From an uncultured Eubacteriales bacterium (lineage in GTDB: Bacteria; Bacillota; Clostridia; TANB77; CAG-508): DNA of 64,000 nt. Of this stretch, positions 36,783 to 43,593 are shown one piece after another. The position numbers and the translations under genes were made by a program. How positions within the stretch are numbered: the first letter of the stretch is position 1; each line of letters begins with the position of its first letter. Under the pieces are notes generated by a model that saw only the letters and a program-made list of their open reading frames with translations, did not search any database and had not been told where the DNA came from. The stretch is from the NCBI GenBank assembly GCA_902492015.1, contig CABUJR010000003.1, positions 99,151 through 163,150 on the forward strand. The letters are read 5' to 3'.

Positions 36783-36980
36783 ATGGGGTTATTATTAGAT
36801 TTATTTGAAATTTTTAGAAAAACAAAATCAGATGTTAAATCAAATAAACCACAACCAAGAAGATATGATTTTGATGCAGGATTTACAGGAGATAAAAAAA
36901 GTGATTATGCTTCTGTACAACCAATTAAAAAAACAACTGCGAAAAAAGAAAAAGATAGTTCTGAAAGAGAAGAGAGATAA
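36783..36980 (+). CDS. small protein sharing the C-terminal signature of the 1085-aa protein
   Basis: A 65-residue protein, MGLLLDLFEIFRKTKSDVKS then NKPQPRRYDFDAGFTGDKKS and a Lys/Glu tail. It aligns with the end of the upstream 1085-aa protein (DDIYENARKTKTNVRRTKPQ then PRNYDYEAGYVGKKQPDYEA), so the motif [KR]-T-K-x-[ND]-V-x8 to PQPR-x-[YF]-[DE]-[YF] is shared. It could be a free copy of a docking or assembly tag, or a remnant of a duplicated gene end. An AAAGGG ribosome site precedes the ATG. It lies between the 1085- and 444-aa genes on the same strand. Confidence 0.7.
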   Translation: MGLLLDLFEIFRKTKSDVKSNKPQPRRYDFDAGFTGDKKSDYASVQPIKKTTAKKEKDSSEREER

Positions 36981-37023
36981 AAATAACTGATATAAAATAT
37001 ATTATGTAAAAGGAGACTCATAT

Positions 37024-38358
37024 ATGAGCGCGGAAAACTCAATAGAAATTGAATCTTTTGATGATTATTTAAAAATGCTTCAAACATCAGAAGAAGAAAA
37101 AACAAATAATACAAGAGATTCTGAAAAAATAAATAAAGATTCTGCCATGAGTGAAAAAAAGACGGTAATTAGAAGAAAAATAAAATGTCCAAAAAGAACT
37201 GAAAACTTTCAAAAGTCCCAAAGCCGTGATAAAAAGAAGAAACAAAAAAGAATTGCAAGTATAAGTAAACAAATTGAAAAAAATTTATTCCATAAAACTA
37301 GATATACAGAACCTAAAAAAAGAAATTTATTAAGTAGAATAATTTTACAAAGTAGATTAGAAAAGGGATATTATGAATATATTGAAGATGATTATGATCA
37401 TATTATCTTAAAAGAGTTAGAAGAATCAAAAAATGCTAAAAAAAGAAGCGATAGAAGCTTCTATAAGGAAGTCCAAGAATATGAAGACGCCAAAGAAGAT
37501 GTTACAACAAGAAAAGGATGGATAAGATTTAAAATTGGTTTGGCTGCTGTGTTGCTCGCAGGTTCTTTTGCTTTAGGAAATTATGTAAGTAATGAAGTTA
37601 GTAAAACACTTAGTTCAATAAATCCAACTACTACAGTAGAAACTATGGATGACGAAGAAAGAGTTAATTTTGAGGAAGTAGTAAAATCGTTTGTAGAAAA
37701 TGTAAAACAAAATAGCGGATATGAATTCGATTATCTTTCTGATGAAGAATTACAAAATGGATATTTAAGAATAATTGAAACAGAAAAGAAATTACCTGAA
37801 GGAAAAGTGATTAACGCTTTTTATAGTTTTAAAGATCAGGATCTTTTAGATGAACTTGTAAAAGAATCATTTGATGAAGGGATATATGATAGTTTTTCAG
37901 ACAAACAAAAAAGGGACTATAGACAACTAGCATTCGAATTGTTACCAATAGCTCAACCACGAAATTTTGGAGAAAAAAATTTATACATTAGAAATCCTAT
38001 AGTATATGATGAATTACAAACTAAAAATGCAGCCAAAGAAAAAGGATATATATATACTATAGTGGTCAATAATGATGAAAAAGAAAATGTAAAAAATATA
38101 GGAAGAATTATACATATAAGAAATTTATTAGATGAAAGTGATTATATTTCTGCAAGTAACGAAAATGGAGGGCAAGATTTTTTAGATAATATAGTAAAAC
38201 AAGCAATAGGTGAAGGTTTTGAAAATTTATCATCAAAAGAACAAAGAGATTATAAACAAATTGCTTATGAATTATTGCCAGATGAGGCAAAAGAAAATTA
38301 TATAAAAGATCCAATAGATTTTGAAAAAAATATGGTAGAGTTAGAAATAGGAGAATAA
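37024..38358 (+). CDS. hypothetical single-span membrane protein with internal repeat, 444 aa
   Basis: Unknown. Residues 1-165 are highly charged and basic (cytosolic, KKKKQKRIASISKQIEKN), followed by one membrane span (GLAAVLLAGSFALGNYVS, about 177-194) and an outer or C-terminal domain. The C-terminal domain contains a duplicated module: DSFSDKQKRDYRQLAFELLP (from about 299) and NLSSKEQRDYKQIAYELLPD (from about 401), each followed by a short tail with IRNPIVYDE or IKDPIDFEK. AAAGGAG lies 8 bases before the ATG. It is the only evident membrane protein of the locus, so it may anchor the complex if the locus products interact (inference). Confidence 0.72.
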   Translation: MSAENSIEIESFDDYLKMLQTSEEEKTNNTRDSEKINKDSAMSEKKTVIRRKIKCPKRTENFQKSQSRDKKKKQKRIASISKQIEKNLFHKTRYTEPKKRNLLSRIILQSRLEKGYYEYIEDDYDHIILKELEESKNAKKRSDRSFYKEVQEYEDAKEDVTTRKGWIRFKIGLAAVLLAGSFALGNYVSNEVSKTLSSINPTTTVETMDDEERVNFEEVVKSFVENVKQNSGYEFDYLSDEELQNGYLRIIETEKKLPEGKVINAFYSFKDQDLLDELVKESFDEGIYDSFSDKQKRDYRQLAFELLPIAQPRNFGEKNLYIRNPIVYDELQTKNAAKEKGYIYTIVVNNDEKENVKNIGRIIHIRNLLDESDYISASNENGGQDFLDNIVKQAIGEGFENLSSKEQRDYKQIAYELLPDEAKENYIKDPIDFEKNMVELEIGE

Positions 38359-38359
38359 T

Positions 38360-38590
38360 ATGCAAGAATTTAAAATAGGTGGTAAAGTTAAATTAACAGA
38401 AGGAGAGGCATATATTATAGTTGATATAATTGAATATGAAGGAAAAAAATATTATTTTGCAAGCTCAGTTCAAAAACCAATTATTCCCAAAGTTTTTCAA
38501 AGAATAGAAGAAAATGGAAAAACATACATAAATTTTATTGAAGATCCTACAATTATTAAATATATTGCAAACAAAGTTGCAAAAGGTTAA
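38360..38590 (+). CDS. small hypothetical protein, 76 aa
   Basis: A small beta-looking protein with no recognised family (KIGGKVKLTEGEAYIIVDII). The fold is reminiscent of small DUF1292-like proteins, but the match is too weak to name. The ATG is two bases after the stop of the 444-aa gene, with GGAG just upstream inside that gene's end, so the two are translationally coupled. It is the last gene before the str promoter. Confidence 0.65.
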   Translation: MQEFKIGGKVKLTEGEAYIIVDIIEYEGKKYYFASSVQKPIIPKVFQRIEENGKTYINFIEDPTIIKYIANKVAKG

Positions 38591-38634
38591 TGAAAATCCT
38601 ACGGAAATAACTAAAAAATAAACATTGTAAACTA

Positions 38635-38663
38635 TTGACAATAAAATATAAAGATGATAAAAT
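38635..38663 (+). promoter_or_regulatory. str operon promoter
   Basis: TTGACA (38635-38640, consensus) and TAAAAT (38658-38663) are separated by exactly 17 bases: the strongest promoter in the window, as expected in front of ribosomal protein genes. Confidence 0.88.
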
Positions 38664-38664
38664 A

Positions 38665-38704
38665 GATACGCTATTTGTTAGGGAAACCTATATTATAGCG
38701 TATC
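38665..38704 (+). promoter_or_regulatory. inverted repeat at the rpsL transcription start
   Basis: GATACGCTAT (38665-38674) and ATAGCGTATC (38695-38704) form a perfect 10-bp stem enclosing a second hairpin TAGG-GAAA-CCTA. The left arm begins two bases after the -10 box, so it could be a DNA operator, or, if transcription begins slightly early, a 5' leader structure. Confidence 0.6.
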
Positions 38705-38774
38705 TTATTATATTAAGAAGAAAGTTTTTAAAGCTTTCTAAAATAAAATTTAAGAAATGAGGTGAAAAAGAAGA

Positions 38775-39188
38775 ATGCCAACAATTAATCAATTAGTAAG
38801 AAAAGGAAGACAAACATCAGAAACAAAATCTACAGCTCCTGCATTACAAAAAGGATATAACTCAAGAAAAAAAGTTCAAACAAATCACAGAGCACCACAA
38901 AAAAGAGGTGTATGTACAGTTGTTAAAACAGTTACTCCTAAGAAACCTAACTCAGCTTTAAGAAAAGTTGCCAGAGTTAAGCTTTCAAACGGATATGAAG
39001 TTACATCTTATATTCCAGGTGTAGGACACAACTTACAAGAACACAGTGTTGTACTTATAAGAGGTGGAAGAGTAAAAGATTTACCTGGTGTTAGATACCA
39101 CATCATTAGAGGTACTTTAGATACAGCTGGTGTTAAAGATAGAATGCAAGCTAGATCTAAATATGGTGCAAAAAGACCTAAAAAATAA
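38775..39188 (+). CDS. rpsL: 30S ribosomal protein S12
   Basis: The decoding-centre protein of the small subunit. At 137 residues it is the normal length. TPKKPNSALRKVARVKLSNG and GGRVKDLPGVRYH are the universally conserved blocks; the lysines that change in streptomycin-resistant mutants (Lys43 and Lys88 in E. coli numbering) are wild type. Start ATG follows GAGGTG. It is the first gene of the str operon; rpsG follows after a structured 158-base gap. Confidence 0.98.
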   Translation: MPTINQLVRKGRQTSETKSTAPALQKGYNSRKKVQTNHRAPQKRGVCTVVKTVTPKKPNSALRKVARVKLSNGYEVTSYIPGVGHNLQEHSVVLIRGGRVKDLPGVRYHIIRGTLDTAGVKDRMQARSKYGAKRPKK

Positions 39189-39209
39189 GATTTAAAAATT
39201 ATTAATTGA

Positions 39210-39318
39210 TAATAGTGCATATTCTTTTTATGAATATAAATTTTAATAAAGAATTCTTGCACTATTACGGGAAAGTGAAATAATCTTTCCAGAGTACCTT
39301 TCTGTATTATGTACAGAA
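39210..39318 (+). promoter_or_regulatory. three hairpins between rpsL and rpsG
   Basis: Perfect stems: TAATAGTGCA (39210-39219) with TGCACTATTA (39258-39267); GGAAAG (39270-39275) with CTTTCC (39285-39290); TTCTGTA (39300-39306) with TACAGAA (39312-39318). In E. coli the S7 protein binds the rpsL-rpsG spacer RNA and represses its own synthesis; the structured spacer here is a candidate for the same control, but the shape is not the E. coli one. Confidence 0.5.
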
Positions 39319-39346
39319 GTTAAAAAAATTAAAGGAGGGAAGTATA

Positions 39347-39817
39347 GTGCCAAGAAAAGGATATATAGCAAAAAGAGATGTATTACCAGATCCATTATAT
39401 AATAGTAAAGTTGTTACAAAATTAGTAAATAATATAATGTTAGATGGTAAAAAATCAGTTGCTCAAAGTATAGTATATGGTGCTTTTGATATTATTAAAG
39501 AAAGAGAACAAAAAGATCCATTAGAAGTATTTGAAGCTGCTTTAGAAAATATAATGCCAGTTCTTGAAGTTAAAGCAAGAAGAGTTGGTGGAGCAACATA
39601 CCAAGTTCCATTAGAAATTAGACCAGAAAGAAGACAAACTTTAGGTTTAAGATGGCTAGTAACTTATGCTAGAAAAAGACATGAAAAAACAATGGCTGAA
39701 AAACTAGCAGGAGAAATAATAGATGCTATAAACGGAAATGGTGGAGCATTCAAGAAGAAAGAAGATACACATAGAATGGCTGAAGCTAACAAAGCTTTTG
39801 CACATTATAAATGGTAA
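39347..39817 (+). CDS. rpsG: 30S ribosomal protein S7
   Basis: Primary rRNA-binding protein that nucleates the 30S head. It has 156 residues, as usual. It starts PRKGYIAKRDVLPDPLYNSK, and RRVGGATYQVPLEIRPERR is the signature motif; GTG at 39347 is the start, with AAAGGAGGG upstream. It may regulate its own mRNA through the hairpins in the preceding spacer (inference). fusA follows at 15 bases. Confidence 0.98.
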   Translation: MPRKGYIAKRDVLPDPLYNSKVVTKLVNNIMLDGKKSVAQSIVYGAFDIIKEREQKDPLEVFEAALENIMPVLEVKARRVGGATYQVPLEIRPERRQTLGLRWLVTYARKRHEKTMAEKLAGEIIDAINGNGGAFKKKEDTHRMAEANKAFAHYKW

Positions 39818-39832
39818 AAGGAGGAAAAAATA

Positions 39833-41917
39833 GTGGCTGGAAGACAATACCCATTAGAGAGAACAAGAAATATAGGAATAATGGCTCACATAGATGCTGG
39901 TAAAACAACAACTACAGAGAGAATACTTTTCTATACAGGAAAAACTCATAAAATTGGTGAAGTTCACGAAGGTGCTGCAACTATGGACTGGATGGCACAA
40001 GAACAAGAAAGAGGTATTACAATAACTTCAGCTTGTACAACATGTTTTTGGAATAATAACAGAATCAATATAATTGATACTCCAGGACACGTTGATTTTA
40101 CAGTTGAGGTTCAAAGATCTTTAAAAGTTCTTGATGGTGCTGTTACAGTTTTAGCAGCTAAAGGTGGAGTTCAACCACAAACTGAAACAGTTTGGAGACA
40201 AGCTGATAAATATAGTGTACCAAGAATGGTATATGTAAATAAAATGGATATTACTGGTGCAAACTTTATGCTTTGCGTAGATCAGTTAAAAAATAGATTA
40301 AAAGCTAATGCTGTTCCAATTCAATTACCTATTGGAGCAGAAGACAATTTCCAAGGAATTGTTGATTTAATAAAAATGAAAGCTTTTATCCACAAAGATG
40401 ATTTAGGTAAAGAAGTTGAAGAAACAGATATACCAGAAGATATGAAAGATTTAGCAAAAGAATATCGTGAAAAAATGATAGAAGCAGTTGCTGAACAAGA
40501 TGAAGAATTAATGATGAAATATCTTGAAGGTGAAGAATTAACTACAGAAGAAATTAAAAGAGGTTTAAGAACAGGAACAATAGCAAATAAAATAGTTCCA
40601 GTTACTTGTGGTTCTTCATATAAAAACAAAGGTGTTCAAGAATTACTTGATGCAGTTGTTGATTATATGCCTTCACCACTTGATATTGCTCATATTAAAG
40701 GAACAACTTTAGATGGAGAAGAAGTTGAAGCAAAAACTTCAGATTCTGAACCATTTGCTGCACTTGCATTTAAAATTGCTACTGACCCATTTGTTGGAAA
40801 ATTATGTTTCTTTAGAGTTTATTCAGGAACATTAGAATCAGGATCAACAGTTTTAAATTCAAGTAAAGATAAAAAAGAAAGAATTGGTAGAATTCTTCAA
40901 ATGCATTCTAACCATAGAGAAGATATTGATAAAGTATATGCTGGAGATATTGCAGCAGCAGTAGGATTGAAAGAAGTTACAACAGGAAATACATTATGTG
41001 ATCCAGATCATCCAATAATTCTTGAATCAATGGAATTCCCAGAACCAGTTATTGATATAGCTATTGAGCCTAAAGATAAAGCTGCTCAAGAAAAAATGGG
41101 AATTGCTTTAGCAAAACTTGCTGAAGAAGACCCTACTTTCAAAACATATACAAATCATGAAACAGGTCAAACAATTATTGCAGGTATGGGTGAGTTACAC
41201 TTAGATATAATTGTTGATAGATTAAAAAGAGAATTTAAAGTAGAGTGCAATGTAGGTAAACCTTCTGTTGCATATAAAGAAACAATTAGAAACAATGTTA
41301 GAGTTGAAGGTAAATTTATTCGTCAATCTGGTGGTAGAGGACAATATGGTCATGTATGGCTAGAAATGGAACCATTAGAACCAGGAAAAGGAATTCAATT
41401 CGAAAGCAAAATTGTTGGTGGTGTTGTTCCAAAAGAATACATCAAACCTGTTGAAGAAGGAATTAGAGAAGCAGCTGAAAGTGGTATCTTAGCTGGATAC
41501 CCAGTTATAGATTTTAAAGCTACATTAGTTGATGGTTCATATCATGATGTTGACTCTTCAGAAATGGCATTCAAAATTGCTGGTTCTATGGCTTTCAAAG
41601 AAGGTTGTAAACAAGCTAAATCAGTTATATTAGAACCTATTATGAAAGTTGAAATAACAGTTCCAGAAGAATACATGGGAGATGTTATTGGAGATGTTAA
41701 CTCAAGACGTGGAAGAATGGAAGGAATGGACGGAGCAGATGGAATGCAAGAAATTCATGCACTTATTCCACTTTCTGAAATGTTTGGATATGCAACAGAC
41801 TTACGTTCTAAAACACAAGGTAGAGGAACATATTCTATGGAACCATCTCATTATGAAGAAGTTCCAAAATCAGTTCTTGAAACAATTGTAGCTTCAAGAG
41901 CAAAAAAAGAAGATTAA
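39833..41917 (+). CDS. fusA: elongation factor G
   Basis: Translocation GTPase of 694 residues. G1 motif AHIDAGKTTTTERIL (about residues 18-32), DTPGHVDFT (G3) and NKMD (G4) are present, followed by domains II-V, including GGRGQYGHVWLEM in domain IV. GTG start at 39833 is preceded by AAAAGGAGG. It lies in the normal str order. A 12-bp hairpin without T-run follows (41943-41972), and tuf has its own promoter. Confidence 0.98.
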   Translation: MAGRQYPLERTRNIGIMAHIDAGKTTTTERILFYTGKTHKIGEVHEGAATMDWMAQEQERGITITSACTTCFWNNNRINIIDTPGHVDFTVEVQRSLKVLDGAVTVLAAKGGVQPQTETVWRQADKYSVPRMVYVNKMDITGANFMLCVDQLKNRLKANAVPIQLPIGAEDNFQGIVDLIKMKAFIHKDDLGKEVEETDIPEDMKDLAKEYREKMIEAVAEQDEELMMKYLEGEELTTEEIKRGLRTGTIANKIVPVTCGSSYKNKGVQELLDAVVDYMPSPLDIAHIKGTTLDGEEVEAKTSDSEPFAALAFKIATDPFVGKLCFFRVYSGTLESGSTVLNSSKDKKERIGRILQMHSNHREDIDKVYAGDIAAAVGLKEVTTGNTLCDPDHPIILESMEFPEPVIDIAIEPKDKAAQEKMGIALAKLAEEDPTFKTYTNHETGQTIIAGMGELHLDIIVDRLKREFKVECNVGKPSVAYKETIRNNVRVEGKFIRQSGGRGQYGHVWLEMEPLEPGKGIQFESKIVGGVVPKEYIKPVEEGIREAAESGILAGYPVIDFKATLVDGSYHDVDSSEMAFKIAGSMAFKEGCKQAKSVILEPIMKVEITVPEEYMGDVIGDVNSRRGRMEGMDGADGMQEIHALIPLSEMFGYATDLRSKTQGRGTYSMEPSHYEEVPKSVLETIVASRAKKED

Positions 41918-41942
41918 TTTTAATTAATAAAAATAGACTTTG

Positions 41943-41972
41943 TATAGAAAGGAAAATAAATTCCTTTCTATA
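41943..41972 (+). terminator. hairpin after fusA, without T-run
   Basis: TATAGAAAGGAA (41943-41954) pairs with TTCCTTTCTATA (41961-41972). No T-run follows, so it may protect or process the fusA 3' end rather than terminate. Confidence 0.45.
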
Positions 41973-41992
41973 TAAAGAAAATTATAAAAAAG

Positions 41993-42027
41993 CTTGCATT
42001 TTTAATATTTATAGTGTAAAATGCAAG
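41993..42027 (+). promoter_or_regulatory. tuf promoter with overlapping inverted repeat
   Basis: TTGCAT (41994-41999) and TAAAAT (42017-42022) are 17 bases apart. The same bases form a perfect inverted repeat CTTGCATTTT (41993-42002) / AAAATGCAAG (42018-42027) that covers both boxes, a possible operator. Confidence 0.65.
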
Positions 42028-42104
42028 TGATTGTAAAAGTCATTAAATTTAAAAAATAAATAAAGAATAGAGAGAAATCTCAAATATTAAAGGAGGATTT
42101 AAAA

Positions 42105-43307
42105 ATGGCTAAAGCTAAATTTGAAAGAACAAAACCACACGTTAACATTGGTACAATCGGACACGTTGACCATGGAAAAACAACAACAACAGCTGCTATT
42201 ACAAAATACCTAAGCTTATTAGGAAGAGCTAAATACGAAGCTTATGATCAAATCGATGGAGCTCCAGAAGAAAAAGCAAGAGGTATAACAATTAACACAG
42301 CTCACGTTGAATATGAAACAGAAAACAGACACTATGCACACGTTGACTGCCCAGGACACGCTGATTATGTTAAAAACATGATTACAGGTGCTGCTCAAAT
42401 GGATGGTGCAGTATTAGTAGTTTCTGCAGCAGATGGACCAATGCCTCAAACAAGAGAGCATATATTACTTGCAAGACAAGTTGGAGTTAAATATATTGTT
42501 GTTTACTTAAATAAATGCGATATGGTTGATGATCCAGAATTATTAGAATTAGTTGAAATGGAAGTTAGAGACTTATTATCTAAATATGATTTCCCAGGAG
42601 ACGAGATTCCAATCGTTAAAGGTTCTTCATTAAAAGTATTAGAATCAACATCTACTAACCCAGATGATGAAGTATATGCTCCAATGAAAGAATTAATGGC
42701 TGCTATAGACAGCTATATTCCAACTCCAGAAAGACCAACAGATCAAGACTTCTTAATGCCAGTTGAAGACGTATTTACAATTACTGGTAGAGGAACAGTT
42801 GCTACAGGTAGAGTTGAAAGAGGTGTAGTAAAAATCCAAGATGAAGTTGAAATCGTAGGTTTATCAACAGAAAGAAGAAAAACAGTTGTTACTGGTGTAG
42901 AAATGTTTAGAAAATTATTAGACCAAGCTGAAGCTGGTGATAATATAGGTGTACTTTTAAGAGGTGTAGATAGAAAAGATATCGAAAGAGGTCAAGTTAT
43001 ATCTAAACCAGGAACAATACACCCACACACAAAATTCAAATCAGAAGTTTATGTTCTAACAAAAGAAGAAGGTGGAAGACATACACCATTCTTTAATGGA
43101 TATAGACCACAATTCTATTTCAGAACAACAGACGTTACAGGTGTTATCGACTTACCAGCAGGTGTAGAAATGGTAATGCCAGGAGATAATGTTTCTATGA
43201 CAATAGAATTAATTACACCAATCGCTATCGAAAAAGGATTAAGATTTGCTATCCGTGAAGGTGGTAGAACAGTTGGTTCAGGTGTAGTTTCTGACATAAT
43301 AGAATAA
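42105..43307 (+). CDS. tuf: elongation factor Tu
   Basis: Delivers aminoacyl-tRNA to the ribosome. At 400 residues it has all GTPase motifs: GHVDHGKTTTTAAI (about residues 19-32), DCPGHADYVKNM and NKCDMVDD. Codon use visibly prefers C-ending codons (AAC, GAC, ATC, TAC), unlike the rest of this AT-rich window, as expected for the most abundant protein in the cell. AAAGGAGG precedes the ATG. Own promoter and strong terminator; it can also be reached by read-through from fusA. Confidence 0.98.
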   Translation: MAKAKFERTKPHVNIGTIGHVDHGKTTTTAAITKYLSLLGRAKYEAYDQIDGAPEEKARGITINTAHVEYETENRHYAHVDCPGHADYVKNMITGAAQMDGAVLVVSAADGPMPQTREHILLARQVGVKYIVVYLNKCDMVDDPELLELVEMEVRDLLSKYDFPGDEIPIVKGSSLKVLESTSTNPDDEVYAPMKELMAAIDSYIPTPERPTDQDFLMPVEDVFTITGRGTVATGRVERGVVKIQDEVEIVGLSTERRKTVVTGVEMFRKLLDQAEAGDNIGVLLRGVDRKDIERGQVISKPGTIHPHTKFKSEVYVLTKEEGGRHTPFFNGYRPQFYFRTTDVTGVIDLPAGVEMVMPGDNVSMTIELITPIAIEKGLRFAIREGGRTVGSGVVSDIIE

Positions 43308-43330
43308 TTTATTTGTTAATAAATTAATTA

Positions 43331-43359
43331 AAAGCTAGAGTTTAAACTCTAGCTTTTTT
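43331..43359 (+). terminator. intrinsic terminator after tuf
   Basis: AAAGCTAGAGTTT (43331-43343) and AAACTCTAGCTTT (43344-43356) form a long palindrome followed by T-residues. Confidence 0.9.
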
Positions 43360-43361
43360 AT

Positions 43362-43505
43362 TTTAGTAGGAAAGTGCAGAGCACTTTTCTACTAAATAAA
43401 GGCTTACGCCCAATATTGCACACAAGTTAAAAAAACTTGGCGCGGCGAACAAAGACGTGGACATTTTCATAAAATTTAATTTTTTGCAATTATCATAATG
43501 TCCAC
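43362..43505. other. structured intergenic element of unknown nature after tuf
   Basis: Between the tuf terminator and the next promoter lie: a 16-bp hairpin (43362-43377 with 43381-43396, one G-U pair), a small GGC-TTAC-GCC hairpin near 43401, a GC-rich patch (GGCGCGGCG near 43439-43447) that stands out in this AT-rich DNA, and a 9-bp inverted repeat GTGGACATT / AATGTCCAC (43457-43465 and 43497-43505). No ORF. It could be a small RNA, a dispersed repeat or a mobile-element remnant. Confidence 0.55.
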
Positions 43506-43531
43506 TTTTGTTCTATTTTAAACATTTAGTA

Positions 43532-43560
43532 TTTACAATACATATTTTTTTGTATAAAAT
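43532..43560 (+). promoter_or_regulatory. promoter for the 649-aa gene
   Basis: TTTACA (43532-43537) and TAAAAT (43555-43560) are 17 bases apart, 33 bases before the ATG. Confidence 0.7.
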
Positions 43561-43593
43561 ATATCTATATAAGGTATTTTACAGGAGAAACTT

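Noticed and set aside
22900..38590. Prophage or integrative element containing the large unknown proteins
   Set aside because: No integrase, terminase, capsid, portal, conjugation or toxin gene, no flanking repeats or tRNA, and housekeeping genes (trmFO) lie inside the interval.
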